A stretch of 64,000 nt of DNA from G965232465 sp965232465 (GTDB taxonomy: Bacteria > Pseudomonadota > Alphaproteobacteria > JAQWUY01). Numbering within the stretch: position 1 is the first letter of the stretch; every line of letters starts with the position of its first letter. Below are positions 36,732-45,892 of this stretch, piece by piece. Where the stretch lies: contig OZ246977.1 of assembly GCA_965232465.1 (NCBI GenBank), forward strand, positions 62,001-126,000. The letters are read 5' to 3'. The notes beneath the pieces are model-generated. The model was not told where the DNA came from. It worked only from the letters and a program-made list of their open reading frames with translations, and did no database searches. The translations under genes and the position numbers were made by a program.

Positions 36732-38228
36732 ATGAAAAAAGATAAAAAATATTGGCAAGACTTGGCGGCAGAAACAGCGTTTCCCACAAAAATGTTCATA
36801 GATGGGAAATGGCATAAATCCAGTAACAATAAAACATTTGATAATAAAAATCCTGCCACAGGTAAAGTTATTGTCAAATTTGCTGATGCTAGCAACGAAG
36901 ATGTTGACATGGCGGTTGCATCCGCCCGTAAATCTTTTGAAAGTGGTATATGGGCACATAAAACCCCATCTGAACGGAAGGCAATTATTATTAGGTTGGC
37001 GGATTTAATAATGGAAAATATGGATGAACTGGCGGTGCTTGAATCTTCTGATATGGGGAAGACTATCAACGATTGCCTAAATATTGATATTCCAGGAACA
37101 GTGGCAATTTTAAAATGGAATGCAGAAGCCATTGACAAAATGTATGACGAAGTTGCCCCCGTTGGTGTCGGACAACAAGCGACAATTCGCCGTACCCCTA
37201 TTGGTGTAGTGGCATCGGTTATTCCTTGGAATTTCCCGCTTGATATGGCGATTTGGAAATTGGCACCGGCAATTACCATGGGGAATTCTGTTATCATTAA
37301 ACCCTCTGAATATTCCCCGTCTACTGCTTTAAAAATTGCTGAACTTGCTATTGCAGCTGGCGTACCAAAGGGTGTTTTAAATGTGGTGACGGGTAATGGG
37401 GCAACCGTTGGTAAGGCACTAGGCTTACATAATGATGTGGATTGTTTGGCATTTACAGGATCCACAGTTGTGGGTAAAAAATATCTTGAATATTCTGGTC
37501 AATCGAATATGAAGCCTGTATTTCTTGAATGTGGTGGTAAAAGTGCAAATATTATTTTTGCCGATGCGGATTTGGAAACCGCAGCAGCCCAAGCCGCAAT
37601 GACAATATATTGGAATCAAGGGCATGTGTGTTCCGCATTTTCTAGGATTTTAGTTGAAAAATCGGCAAAAGATACTTTTATCAAACACTTTGAACAAGCA
37701 GCTAAGGCATTTTATCCAAAACACCCCATGGACGAAACCGCTGTAATAGGTGCAATTGCAACCGATAATCAATTCGCAAAAATCTGTTCTTATTTGGAAA
37801 GTGGTGCTAAGGAAGCAAAACTTGTATTTGGTGGGGAGTCTATTTCTGTCGACGGTGTACACCAATATGTTGTGCCAACCTTATTTGATTGTTCTGATAA
37901 TCGCAATGCTAAGGTATTCAATGAAGAAATATTTGGTCCTGTGGCGGCACTTGCAACATTTGAAACGGAACAAGAGGCTATGGAACTTGCCAATGACAGT
38001 ATATATGGTTTAGCGGGGGGAATATGGACAAATGACCTGAGTCGTGCCCATCGCTTATCGGAAAAAATGGTTGCTGGTACAGTTGCTGTTAATACAACCG
38101 ATGTATTTGCATTGTCGCCGATGACACCGTTTGGTGGATTCAAACAATCTGGTTTTGGAAGGGATTTATCATTGCATGCGTTTGATAAATATTGTCAGTT
38201 AAAAACAGTTTGGTTTAAATATAATTAA
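36732..38228 (+). CDS. NAD-dependent aldehyde dehydrogenase (PuuC/aminobutyraldehyde type)
   Basis: 498 aa. Full ALDH fold: VIPWNFPLDMAIWKLAPAI, FTGSTVVGKKYLE, the Glu in FLECGGKSANIIF, and catalytic Cys at about 300 in NQGHVCSAFSR. Closest in style to gamma-glutamyl-aminobutyraldehyde / betaine aldehyde dehydrogenases. It would oxidise the aldehyde made by the aminotransferase 29 bases upstream to the acid (for putrescine, GABA). Confidence 0.93.
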   Translation: MKKDKKYWQDLAAETAFPTKMFIDGKWHKSSNNKTFDNKNPATGKVIVKFADASNEDVDMAVASARKSFESGIWAHKTPSERKAIIIRLADLIMENMDELAVLESSDMGKTINDCLNIDIPGTVAILKWNAEAIDKMYDEVAPVGVGQQATIRRTPIGVVASVIPWNFPLDMAIWKLAPAITMGNSVIIKPSEYSPSTALKIAELAIAAGVPKGVLNVVTGNGATVGKALGLHNDVDCLAFTGSTVVGKKYLEYSGQSNMKPVFLECGGKSANIIFADADLETAAAQAAMTIYWNQGHVCSAFSRILVEKSAKDTFIKHFEQAAKAFYPKHPMDETAVIGAIATDNQFAKICSYLESGAKEAKLVFGGESISVDGVHQYVVPTLFDCSDNRNAKVFNEEIFGPVAALATFETEQEAMELANDSIYGLAGGIWTNDLSRAHRLSEKMVAGTVAVNTTDVFALSPMTPFGGFKQSGFGRDLSLHAFDKYCQLKTVWFKYN

Positions 38229-38240
38229 GTAAAGGAAAAA

Positions 38241-38663
38241 ATGATGGTGCACACCAGAATTAGGAAATTTAACACAAAACAAACATATCCTGAGCAAAGT
38301 ATCGATAATGATTTATGCCAAGCAGTACGGGCGGGCAATATGGTATTTTTACGGGGACAAGTGGGACAGGATTTGGAAACACGGGAATGTGTATGTGTGG
38401 GTGATGCAGCGGGGCAAACCAAGCGGGCAATGCAGAATGTAAAAATGCTGTTGGAAGAAGCTGGTAGCAAAATGGAACATATCTGTAAAATAACCATATA
38501 CATTACCGACCCCAGATACCGTGAAGCAGTGTACAATGAAATAGGCAAGCACCTCAAAGGTGTATTTCCCGCATCAACAGGCTTGGTCATAGACGCTTTG
38601 GCACGGCCCGAATGGGTTATGGAAATTGATGTGGTCGCAGTTATCCCAGATGATGAACTGTAA
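38241..38663 (+). CDS. RidA/YjgF-family protein
   Basis: 140 aa. RidA members hydrolyse reactive enamine/imine intermediates from PLP or amine-oxidising enzymes. Visible: VRAGNMVFLRGQVGQD, CKITIYITDPRYREAVYNEIGKHL, and the conserved C-terminal EWVMEIDVVAVIP. Start MMVHTR with AAAGG five bases upstream. Its place 12 bases after the aldehyde dehydrogenase fits protection against imines from amine breakdown. Confidence 0.88.
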   Translation: MMVHTRIRKFNTKQTYPEQSIDNDLCQAVRAGNMVFLRGQVGQDLETRECVCVGDAAGQTKRAMQNVKMLLEEAGSKMEHICKITIYITDPRYREAVYNEIGKHLKGVFPASTGLVIDALARPEWVMEIDVVAVIPDDEL

Positions 38664-38675
38664 TGGAGGTTTTTA

Positions 38676-39350
38676 ATGACTTTTTCGTTGACCGCCTTGG
38701 ATGAAAAAACAGGGCAGTTGGGTATTATTATTACCACATCCAGCATATGCGTTGGGGCAAGATGCCCTTGGGTACGATCGGGTGTAGGGGCGGTTGCCAC
38801 CCAGAATGTAACATTGCCTTCCATCGGTAATGATGTTTTGGATAAAATAGAATCAGGTATGGATGCTAAATCTGCCCTAAACAGTGTTATGTCAGGACAA
38901 CTGGACGCAGAATATCGTCAGGTATGTGTCATAGATGCCAAGGGGAATACAGCTGTATTTAGCGGTGAAAAAATATTGGGGATTTTTGCAGAATCTGCGG
39001 GTAAAAATTGTGTTGCTGGGGGCAATTTATTATCTAATGACACCATACCTCAGGTTTTGGTTGACACTTTTCAAAATACAACTGGACATTTGGCAAACAG
39101 GTTAATTGAATCCTTGCAATCCGCCATAGATGCAGGGGGCGAAGTGGGGGATATACATTCTTGTGCATTGTTAATTGCGGATAAACACAAATGGCCACTG
39201 GTGGATTTACGGGTTGATTGGTCCGATACTTGCCCATTGGCAGAATTGAAAAAACTTTGGGGCGATTATGAACCACAAATGCTTGATTATATAACCCGTG
39301 CACTGCACCCGTCAGAAGCCCCCAGTTATGGTGTGCCCGGGGATAGGTAA
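38676..39350 (+). CDS. DUF1028-family protein (Ntn-hydrolase-like)
   Basis: 224 aa. The N-terminus MTFSLTALDEKTGQLGIIITTSS, the GVGAVATQNVT region and VCVIDAKGNTAVFSG are hallmarks of DUF1028, whose fold resembles N-terminal-nucleophile hydrolases and which often lies with RidA and amine/amino-acid catabolic genes. Exact reaction unknown; an amidase step is plausible. Confidence 0.85.
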   Translation: MTFSLTALDEKTGQLGIIITTSSICVGARCPWVRSGVGAVATQNVTLPSIGNDVLDKIESGMDAKSALNSVMSGQLDAEYRQVCVIDAKGNTAVFSGEKILGIFAESAGKNCVAGGNLLSNDTIPQVLVDTFQNTTGHLANRLIESLQSAIDAGGEVGDIHSCALLIADKHKWPLVDLRVDWSDTCPLAELKKLWGDYEPQMLDYITRALHPSEAPSYGVPGDR

Positions 39351-39366
39351 CATGCCATAAAATGCC

Positions 39367-40947
39367 ATGACGACATATACATATATCATTATTGGGGGGG
39401 GATCTTCTGGATGTGTTGTGGCAAATCGTTTATCTGCTAATCCTACTTATAAGGTTTTGTTATTGGAATCTGGACATAAAGATTCTGATTTTTGGATTCA
39501 TATTCCCGGATCGTTTTATAAAGTGGTGGAAAAAGGCAGGGATGTAATAAATTATATTAGTACCCCCAGTGATAAAATCAATGGAAGACAACAGGTTGTT
39601 CCCCAAGGAAAAGTACTTGGCGGCGGCAGTTCAGTTAATTCCATGTGTTATATTCGGGGGAATAAAAACGATTATGATTTATGGGAAAAATTGGGTAACA
39701 AGGGGTGGTCGTATGCGGATGTGTTACCCGTATATAAGGACTTAGAAAACAATCAGCGATTTAGCAACACATATCATGGTACCGAAGGGGAATTGATGGT
39801 ATCGGACCGCAGGTATACAAATGCCCTTAGTTCTGCATTTGTCAAGGCGGGACAAGAAGCAGGCATTGCATATAATGATGACTTTAATGGGGCGTGCCAA
39901 GACGGTGTAGGATTTTACCAAACCACCACTGGTAAAGCCAAACGGTGCAGCTCAGCAACCGCCTTTTTAACACCCATTAAACATCGGAAAAACCTAACCA
40001 TTCGCACCCAGTTTAAGGTGGCAAAAATCAATTTTAATGGTGACAACAAAGCCTGTGGCGTGACCTTGGAAACAGGGGAATTTATCGCCTGTTCAGGGGA
40101 AGTGATTGTTTGTGCTGGTGCCATTGAAAGTCCCCGATTGTTACAATTATCGGGTATTGGTGACAAACACTTACTTGAAGAATACGGTATCGACTGCGTA
40201 TCTGATTTAAAGGGGGTGGGCGAAAATTACCAAGACCATTTGTTGGTAAATGTAACCGCAGAGATTAATAAACCTATTTCCTTTTATGGGGAAAATAAGG
40301 GCTTGAAAGCGGTACGAAACATGATACAATACATACTGACAAAATCAGGCATTATGACCTCCACAGTATTAGAAACGGGTGGATTTATAAATGTGTCAAA
40401 TGATCCATTTGGAGCCGATGCCCAATTTCATATTTTGCCATATTTGTTGGATGGGGTGAATAACAGTCAAAACACCAAAATGCACGGATTATCGGCAACT
40501 GTATGTTTTCTGCGACCTAAATCACGGGGCAGTGTAAAAATCCGATCCGCCGATCCAAAACAGCCTGCCATTTTTGATGCAGGGTCATTAAATGACGATG
40601 CGGATATTAAGGTGTTGGTGCAAGGGGTAAAAAAAGTGTTGGAAATATGTAATGCTCCATCATTGGCAAAACACACAAAACGGATTTTATCCCCCACGCA
40701 AATGGACGAAAAGTCGTTATATGATTTTGTGCGAAACCACGCTGAAACTGTGTATCACCCCGCAGGGACTTGTAAAATGGGAACAGCGGACGACCCGATG
40801 GCGGTAGTAGGTAATACTCTGCAAGTGTATGGTGTACAAGGAGTGCGGGTGTGTGACACCTCGATTATGCCGACTATTACCAGTGGCAACACCAACGCTC
40901 CGGCGATGATGATTGGGGAAAAATGTACCAGATTTATTTTAAATTAA
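39367..40947 (+). CDS. GMC-family FAD oxidoreductase (choline/alcohol dehydrogenase-like)
   Basis: 526 aa. FAD-binding IIGGGSSGCVVANRLS at the N-terminus, GMC signature 1 (GKVLGGGSSVNSMCYIRGN), signature 2 (GAIESPRLLQLSGIG), and the C-terminal His in YHPAGTCKMG with the second His/Asn in SGNTNAPAMMIGEK. Oxidises an alcohol to an aldehyde; choline, amino-alcohols and alkanols are all possible. Last of the five-gene run, 16 bases after the DUF1028 gene. Confidence 0.9.
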   Translation: MTTYTYIIIGGGSSGCVVANRLSANPTYKVLLLESGHKDSDFWIHIPGSFYKVVEKGRDVINYISTPSDKINGRQQVVPQGKVLGGGSSVNSMCYIRGNKNDYDLWEKLGNKGWSYADVLPVYKDLENNQRFSNTYHGTEGELMVSDRRYTNALSSAFVKAGQEAGIAYNDDFNGACQDGVGFYQTTTGKAKRCSSATAFLTPIKHRKNLTIRTQFKVAKINFNGDNKACGVTLETGEFIACSGEVIVCAGAIESPRLLQLSGIGDKHLLEEYGIDCVSDLKGVGENYQDHLLVNVTAEINKPISFYGENKGLKAVRNMIQYILTKSGIMTSTVLETGGFINVSNDPFGADAQFHILPYLLDGVNNSQNTKMHGLSATVCFLRPKSRGSVKIRSADPKQPAIFDAGSLNDDADIKVLVQGVKKVLEICNAPSLAKHTKRILSPTQMDEKSLYDFVRNHAETVYHPAGTCKMGTADDPMAVVGNTLQVYGVQGVRVCDTSIMPTITSGNTNAPAMMIGEKCTRFILN

Positions 40948-40997
40948 AGTATAGCCTAGGTATTTGTTTTTCTTAATACATATTAAAAGGAAATGAA

Positions 40998-41897
40998 GTG
41001 TTAAAATATACCCTTAAACAATTATCATATTTTTGCTTGGTGGCAAAGTATGGGTCTTTGGCAAAGGCGGCACGGGAATTAAATATTTCACAGCCATCCA
41101 TTTCAAAAGCAATTGGGTTACTCGAACAACAATTGGAAACACCGTTATTTATCCGCCATCATGCCCAAGGGGTATCACTTACGACATTTGGGCAAAAGTT
41201 CTATCAACGGGCAAGTGTCTTATTACAACAAGCTAATGAATTTCAAGATTATTTTCAACATCGTGTACATAATATGCCATTACGGGTGGGGTGTTATGCG
41301 ACCTTTGCCCCGCGCATTATTCCCAAATTAGTGGGGGCATATAAACAAAAATATCCAGACAAAAAAATAACGATTGTCGAAGGCGAACAAGAAACCTTAA
41401 TGACCTATTTATTAAAAGGGGATTTGGATATTATTTTCGTATATAATTTTGATTTACCCGATTCTGTATATGCCCGTAAGATTTTGGATTTGCAACCAAA
41501 AGCCATCGTTGCCCAAAATCATCCGTTGGCAAAATATGATTCGGTTTCGCTCCGGGAATTATCTGCATATCCCTTTATTTTATTAAATATGAAGGTGTCA
41601 AAAAATTATTTTATCAACTTGTTTACACAAAATAATTTGACCTTAGATGTGGCACACAGTGTATCGAGTATCGAAATGGTGCGGGGGTTGGTCGGGCATA
41701 ATCAAGGTATTTCATTATTGTCAACGGATATAGGTAACAATATGAATTATGATGGCAAACAGGTTGTATCCATACCCTTAAAAGAAACTGTGTCCCCATC
41801 GTCTATATATATTGTCAACGCTATCGGACCATCGATGCATGAATCAGGACGGAATTTCATTGATTTTTGTTGTGCAAACGAAAATTTATTCAAGTAA
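40998..41897 (+). CDS. LysR-family transcriptional regulator
   Basis: 299 aa from a GTG, with AAAGGA about 7-8 bases upstream. HTH at about 1-60 (LVAKYGSLAKAARELNISQPSISKAIGLLEQQLETPLF), then the two-lobed inducer-binding domain (RVGCYATFAPRIIPKLVGAY). It lies downstream of, and in the same direction as, the amine run and may control it or the monooxygenase/deacetylase pair that follows. No nearby operator was defined. Confidence 0.92.
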   Translation: MLKYTLKQLSYFCLVAKYGSLAKAARELNISQPSISKAIGLLEQQLETPLFIRHHAQGVSLTTFGQKFYQRASVLLQQANEFQDYFQHRVHNMPLRVGCYATFAPRIIPKLVGAYKQKYPDKKITIVEGEQETLMTYLLKGDLDIIFVYNFDLPDSVYARKILDLQPKAIVAQNHPLAKYDSVSLRELSAYPFILLNMKVSKNYFINLFTQNNLTLDVAHSVSSIEMVRGLVGHNQGISLLSTDIGNNMNYDGKQVVSIPLKETVSPSSIYIVNAIGPSMHESGRNFIDFCCANENLFK

Positions 41898-42021
41898 AGT
41901 AGCATATATAAAAGTTTATTTTTATCAAGTCTAAATATACTTTTTTTATTATATACTAAATTGTATGTTTATACATCAGACATATAAAAAAAACAGAAAT
42001 TATAATAAAGGATATAAGAAA

Positions 42022-43293
42022 ATGATTTTTAATAATATGGAAACAGACACTTTGGTTATTGGGGCAGGTCAAGCAGGTATTGCCACCAGCGAACATTTGA
42101 CGAAAGCAGGCATTGTCCATATTGTCGTTGAAAAAGGGCGTATAGCCGAAAAATGGCGTTCCGCCCGTTGGGATTCTTTGGTCGCCAATGGTCCCGCATG
42201 GCATGACCGTTTTCCGAACCTAAGATTTGAAAAATTTGGGGACGATGATTTTGTCCCCAAAGAAGACATTGCCGATTATTTTGTAAAGTACACAGAAAAG
42301 TTTGACATGCCCATTTACACGGGTGTTACTGTGCAATCGGTACAAAAAAATGCCAGTAGGTCTGGTTTTGTAATTGATACAGATAATGGTGTCATTTTGG
42401 CAAATTATGTGGTGGTGGCAACGGGGGCATTCCAAAATCCTAATATCCCACCGATTGCCCCACAGGATAACACTATATATCAAATCCATTCCTCAGCTTA
42501 TCGTAACCCATCCCAATTACCTGAGGGGAATGTGTTGGTGGTGGGTGCAGGTTCTTCCGGTGTGCAAATTGCCGATGAATTACAGCAATCAGGCAGACAA
42601 GTATATTTATCTGTGGGGACACACGATCGTCCCCCCCGTTCCTATCGTGGGCGGGATTTTGTTTGGTGGTTGGGTGTATTGGGATTGTGGGACTTGGAAG
42701 CCACATCGCATATGGAACATGTAACCATTGCCGTAACTGGGGCACATGGGGCACATGGTACTGTTGATTTTCGCAAACTTGCCCATAATGGCATGCACTT
42801 GGTGGGGGTAACCAAAGCATTCAAAAATGGGGTGGTATCTTTTAATAACAACTTGGCGGATAATATTCGACAAGGGGATAAAAACTTGTTTGAATTATTG
42901 GATATGGCCGATGCTTATGTTGCCCGTAATGGTTTGGATTTACCCGAACAACCGGAACTGCGAAAAGTTTTATCTGACCCAGAGTGTATGACAAACCCGA
43001 CCTTGGAACTGAATGTACAACAGGCAAATGTTACCAGTATTATTTGGGCAACAGGCTTTAAATCCGATTACAGTTGGCTTAAAGTCGATGCGTTTAATGA
43101 ACAGGGTTATCCCGCCCACCAACGGGGCGTATCATCCGAACCCGGTGTATATTTTGTCGGTTTGCCATGGCAATCACGACGGGGGTCATCGTTTATTTGG
43201 GGCGTGTGGCACGATGCCAAACATATCACCGATCATATCACCACCCGACTTACATATATGGCATATCATCACAAGGCTAGCCATAAAGCATAA
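42022..43293 (+). CDS. FAD/NAD(P)-dependent flavin monooxygenase-like oxidoreductase
   Basis: The frame opens at 41965, but AAAGGA nine bases before the ATG at 42022 marks the start; 423 aa. Two Rossmann motifs: TLVIGAGQAGIATSEHL near the N-terminus (FAD) and VLVVGAGSSGVQIADEL in the middle (NADPH), with ATGAFQNPNIP and IIWATGFKSDYSWL as in CzcO/YlmS-like flavoproteins. Could N-oxygenate an amine. Its TAATG stop/start overlaps the HDAC-type deacetylase gene, so the two are coupled. Confidence 0.88.
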   Translation: MIFNNMETDTLVIGAGQAGIATSEHLTKAGIVHIVVEKGRIAEKWRSARWDSLVANGPAWHDRFPNLRFEKFGDDDFVPKEDIADYFVKYTEKFDMPIYTGVTVQSVQKNASRSGFVIDTDNGVILANYVVVATGAFQNPNIPPIAPQDNTIYQIHSSAYRNPSQLPEGNVLVVGAGSSGVQIADELQQSGRQVYLSVGTHDRPPRSYRGRDFVWWLGVLGLWDLEATSHMEHVTIAVTGAHGAHGTVDFRKLAHNGMHLVGVTKAFKNGVVSFNNNLADNIRQGDKNLFELLDMADAYVARNGLDLPEQPELRKVLSDPECMTNPTLELNVQQANVTSIIWATGFKSDYSWLKVDAFNEQGYPAHQRGVSSEPGVYFVGLPWQSRRGSSFIWGVWHDAKHITDHITTRLTYMAYHHKASHKA

Positions 43294-44408
43294 TGATAAC
43301 TACACATTTTCTATATGACGAACGCAGTTTTTGGCACACCACTGGTGATGCGGTATTGTTTGTCCCCCCACAAGGCAATTTACAACCTTTAACAGGTCTG
43401 GGGCATGTGGAAAGTGCGGAAAACAAACGGCGGTTTTTATCGTTGGTACAGGTATCGGGTTTAATACAACATTTACAAACCGATGATGCCATCCCTGTAA
43501 CAGACGAACAGGCTCGATTGGTACATACGGACACATATATACAAAAATTAAAAACCCTGTCCGAACAGCAAGGCGGTGAAGCCGGTTTCGGTGCCAATTT
43601 TGGACATAAAGGGTATGAATATGCCTGCGTATCAGCGGGCTTGGCTACACAAGGATTGCTAAAGATCTGTGCGAAACACAATCAATATGCATACGCCCTG
43701 ACCCGTCCCCCCGGACACCATGCAGAGTCCGACAAAGGTATTGGATTTTGCCTATTAGCAAATATACCTATTGCCATTCGTAATGCCCAGACACTATACC
43801 CCGATTTACGAGTGGTAGTACTCGATTGGGATGTACATCATGGAAATGGCACACAGCAGGCATTTTATGACGATGATTCTGTTTTAACCATATCCCTGCA
43901 CCAAAATGACTTATTCCCCAGAAATTCGGGTTATGTAACCGATGTGGGTATAAATAAAGGGTACACATATAATATGAATGTACCCTTACCCGCAGGTACA
44001 GGTGATGATGGATATACATACGCCCTTGAAAAATTATGTGTACCTGCTGTACAAAAATTCAATCCTGATGTAATAGTCGTGGCATCTGGATACGATGCAG
44101 GTTGGACGGACCCTCTGGGCCGTATGAGTGTTACCAGCCAAGGTTTTCAAAAAATGACAGAAATTATAAAATCTGTGGGACACATATGTAACAACAGAAT
44201 CCTATTTACCCATGAGGGGGGATATTGCCTAGCCTATACTCCCATATGTGCCTATAAAACCCTTGAAACTTTATCAGGCAAGACCATAAACATACAAGAC
44301 GATTTTGCCCACGATTACCAAGGTTTACCAGATTTACAATTACAACCGCACCAAAAGAAAATCATAGACAGCATATACAATACACACCCTTTTTTTATAA
44401 CTGAATAA
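43293..44408 (+). CDS. Histone-deacetylase-family (acetylpolyamine amidohydrolase-like) enzyme
   Basis: 371 aa, class-II HDAC fold. Zn/catalytic motifs: RPPGHHAESDKGIGFC (tandem His), VVVLDWDVHHGNGTQ (Asp, His), VVASGYDAGWTDPLGRM (Asp). In bacteria these enzymes deacetylate acetylpolyamines or similar N-acetyl amines. The start overlaps the flavin monooxygenase stop by one base. Next to amine-catabolism genes, release of free polyamine from an acetylated form is the likely role. Confidence 0.9.
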   Translation: MITTHFLYDERSFWHTTGDAVLFVPPQGNLQPLTGLGHVESAENKRRFLSLVQVSGLIQHLQTDDAIPVTDEQARLVHTDTYIQKLKTLSEQQGGEAGFGANFGHKGYEYACVSAGLATQGLLKICAKHNQYAYALTRPPGHHAESDKGIGFCLLANIPIAIRNAQTLYPDLRVVVLDWDVHHGNGTQQAFYDDDSVLTISLHQNDLFPRNSGYVTDVGINKGYTYNMNVPLPAGTGDDGYTYALEKLCVPAVQKFNPDVIVVASGYDAGWTDPLGRMSVTSQGFQKMTEIIKSVGHICNNRILFTHEGGYCLAYTPICAYKTLETLSGKTINIQDDFAHDYQGLPDLQLQPHQKKIIDSIYNTHPFFITE

Positions 44409-44457
44409 AATAAAGATTGCTTATAAGGATAACGGTGGTATTTATAATTATATGTAA

Positions 44458-45867
44458 TTATACTTTCCAATCTGGAACACCATATTTTGACAATATATTT
44501 TGTACAGATCGTATCATGGTATTAAGATTTTTCTGAGTGTTTGCCTCAAAACGCATGGTGATACAGTTTTGTGTGTTGGAGGCACGGCATAACCACCAGC
44601 CGTTTTCTGTGCGGACCCGTACGCCATCTATGGCACAGTATTCTGTGTCAGTGTCGTGCATGTGTTGTGCCAATTGGGCGATTAAGGGAAATTTTTTGTC
44701 TTCGCTTATATCAATGCGAATTTCTGGGGTATTGACCATTTGTGGTAGGGCGTTTTTGGCAGCGATCACAGATGTACCGCTTTCGTAAATAGCATTGATA
44801 AATCGTATGCCCGCATACAATGCATCATCATGTCCATAAAAAGTATCCGCAAAGAAAATATGGGCACTCATTTCGCCTGCTAATGGGGATTTTTCTTCGA
44901 TCATCCGTGATTTTACAATTGAATGTCCTGTTGCCACCATTACCGGCGTTCCCCCCATGCGTTCAATTTCTTGGAACAACACATCGGATGCTTTGACATC
45001 GGATAAAATTTTTGCTTGTGGGTGTTTTTTTAATACTGGTTTTGCCAATATGCACAGGATTTCATCGCCCCATAATACCCGTCCCATGGCATCGATAATA
45101 CCGATTCTGTCCCCATCCCCATCAAAGGCAATCCCCATATCTGCTGTGTGCTGATGCACAGCGGATTTTAATTGGGCAAGGTTGCTTTCCACGGTTGGAT
45201 CCGGGTGGTGGTTTGGGAAGGTGCCGTCCACTTCTTCGTTAATGATAATATGCGTACCTGCCATTTTATGGGTGATTTTTCGTAACACCGCCCCCATTGC
45301 CCCATTGCCCGTGTCCCATACAATAGTATACGCCGCATGCGGATCGTAATCTTGTAAAATACGATCGACATAAAAGGTGGAAAAATCTTGATATTTGCAC
45401 ATAGGGGGCGAGTTGGTTTCGACGATACTCCAATCGCCTTTTTGGGCAATGTTGCCCAAGGTTTGAATATCTTTACCAAAAAATGATGCCCCATTTAGCA
45501 TAATTTTAAATCCATTATAGGCGGGTGGATTGTGGCTTCCCGTTATCATTACCGCAATGGGGGTATGTAATTCCTTGCCCGCCATATACAACAATGGGGT
45601 CGGGCATAATCCCACATTTATAACCGCAACGCCCGCATCTTGAAATCCTTGTATAAGGTGGTCGGCAAATGCGGGTGATGACACCCGCCCATCGTATCCC
45701 ACCACCGCACATAGGGGTAATCCTTGGGTATGGGCAATGGTAACAAGTGACCGGGCAATAGCGTACGCATCCGCCATATGCAGGGTATCGCCCACCACTC
45801 CACGAATATCATATGTGCGTAATATACTGGGATGAAAAACATGGGATTGTAGGTGTGTCATGCTCAT
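44458..45867 (-). CDS. Phosphomannomutase/phosphoglucomutase
   Basis: Moves phosphate between C6 and C1 of mannose or glucose. The frame opens at 46050, but the first 61 codons overlap the upstream dehydrogenase gene and are not family-like; MSMTHLQ at 45867 (or the Met two codons later) precedes the family start FHPSILRTYDIRG. About 469 aa. Phosphoserine loop in MITGSHNPPAYNG, Mg site AFDGDGDRIG, sugar loop GEMSAHIFF, and the C-terminal phosphate-binding domain. In a galU-ugd-pgm operon, supplying hexose-1-phosphate for polysaccharide. Confidence 0.92.
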   Translation of the reverse strand: MSMTHLQSHVFHPSILRTYDIRGVVGDTLHMADAYAIARSLVTIAHTQGLPLCAVVGYDGRVSSPAFADHLIQGFQDAGVAVINVGLCPTPLLYMAGKELHTPIAVMITGSHNPPAYNGFKIMLNGASFFGKDIQTLGNIAQKGDWSIVETNSPPMCKYQDFSTFYVDRILQDYDPHAAYTIVWDTGNGAMGAVLRKITHKMAGTHIIINEEVDGTFPNHHPDPTVESNLAQLKSAVHQHTADMGIAFDGDGDRIGIIDAMGRVLWGDEILCILAKPVLKKHPQAKILSDVKASDVLFQEIERMGGTPVMVATGHSIVKSRMIEEKSPLAGEMSAHIFFADTFYGHDDALYAGIRFINAIYESGTSVIAAKNALPQMVNTPEIRIDISEDKKFPLIAQLAQHMHDTDTEYCAIDGVRVRTENGWWLCRASNTQNCITMRFEANTQKNLNTMIRSVQNILSKYGVPDWKV

Positions 45868-45892
45868 TTTCTTTTTATGAATATTTTTTGTT

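Noticed and set aside
36716..37465. 249-codon antisense frame inside the aldehyde dehydrogenase gene
   Set aside because: Shadow of a strongly conserved gene on the other strand; no start signal or domain.
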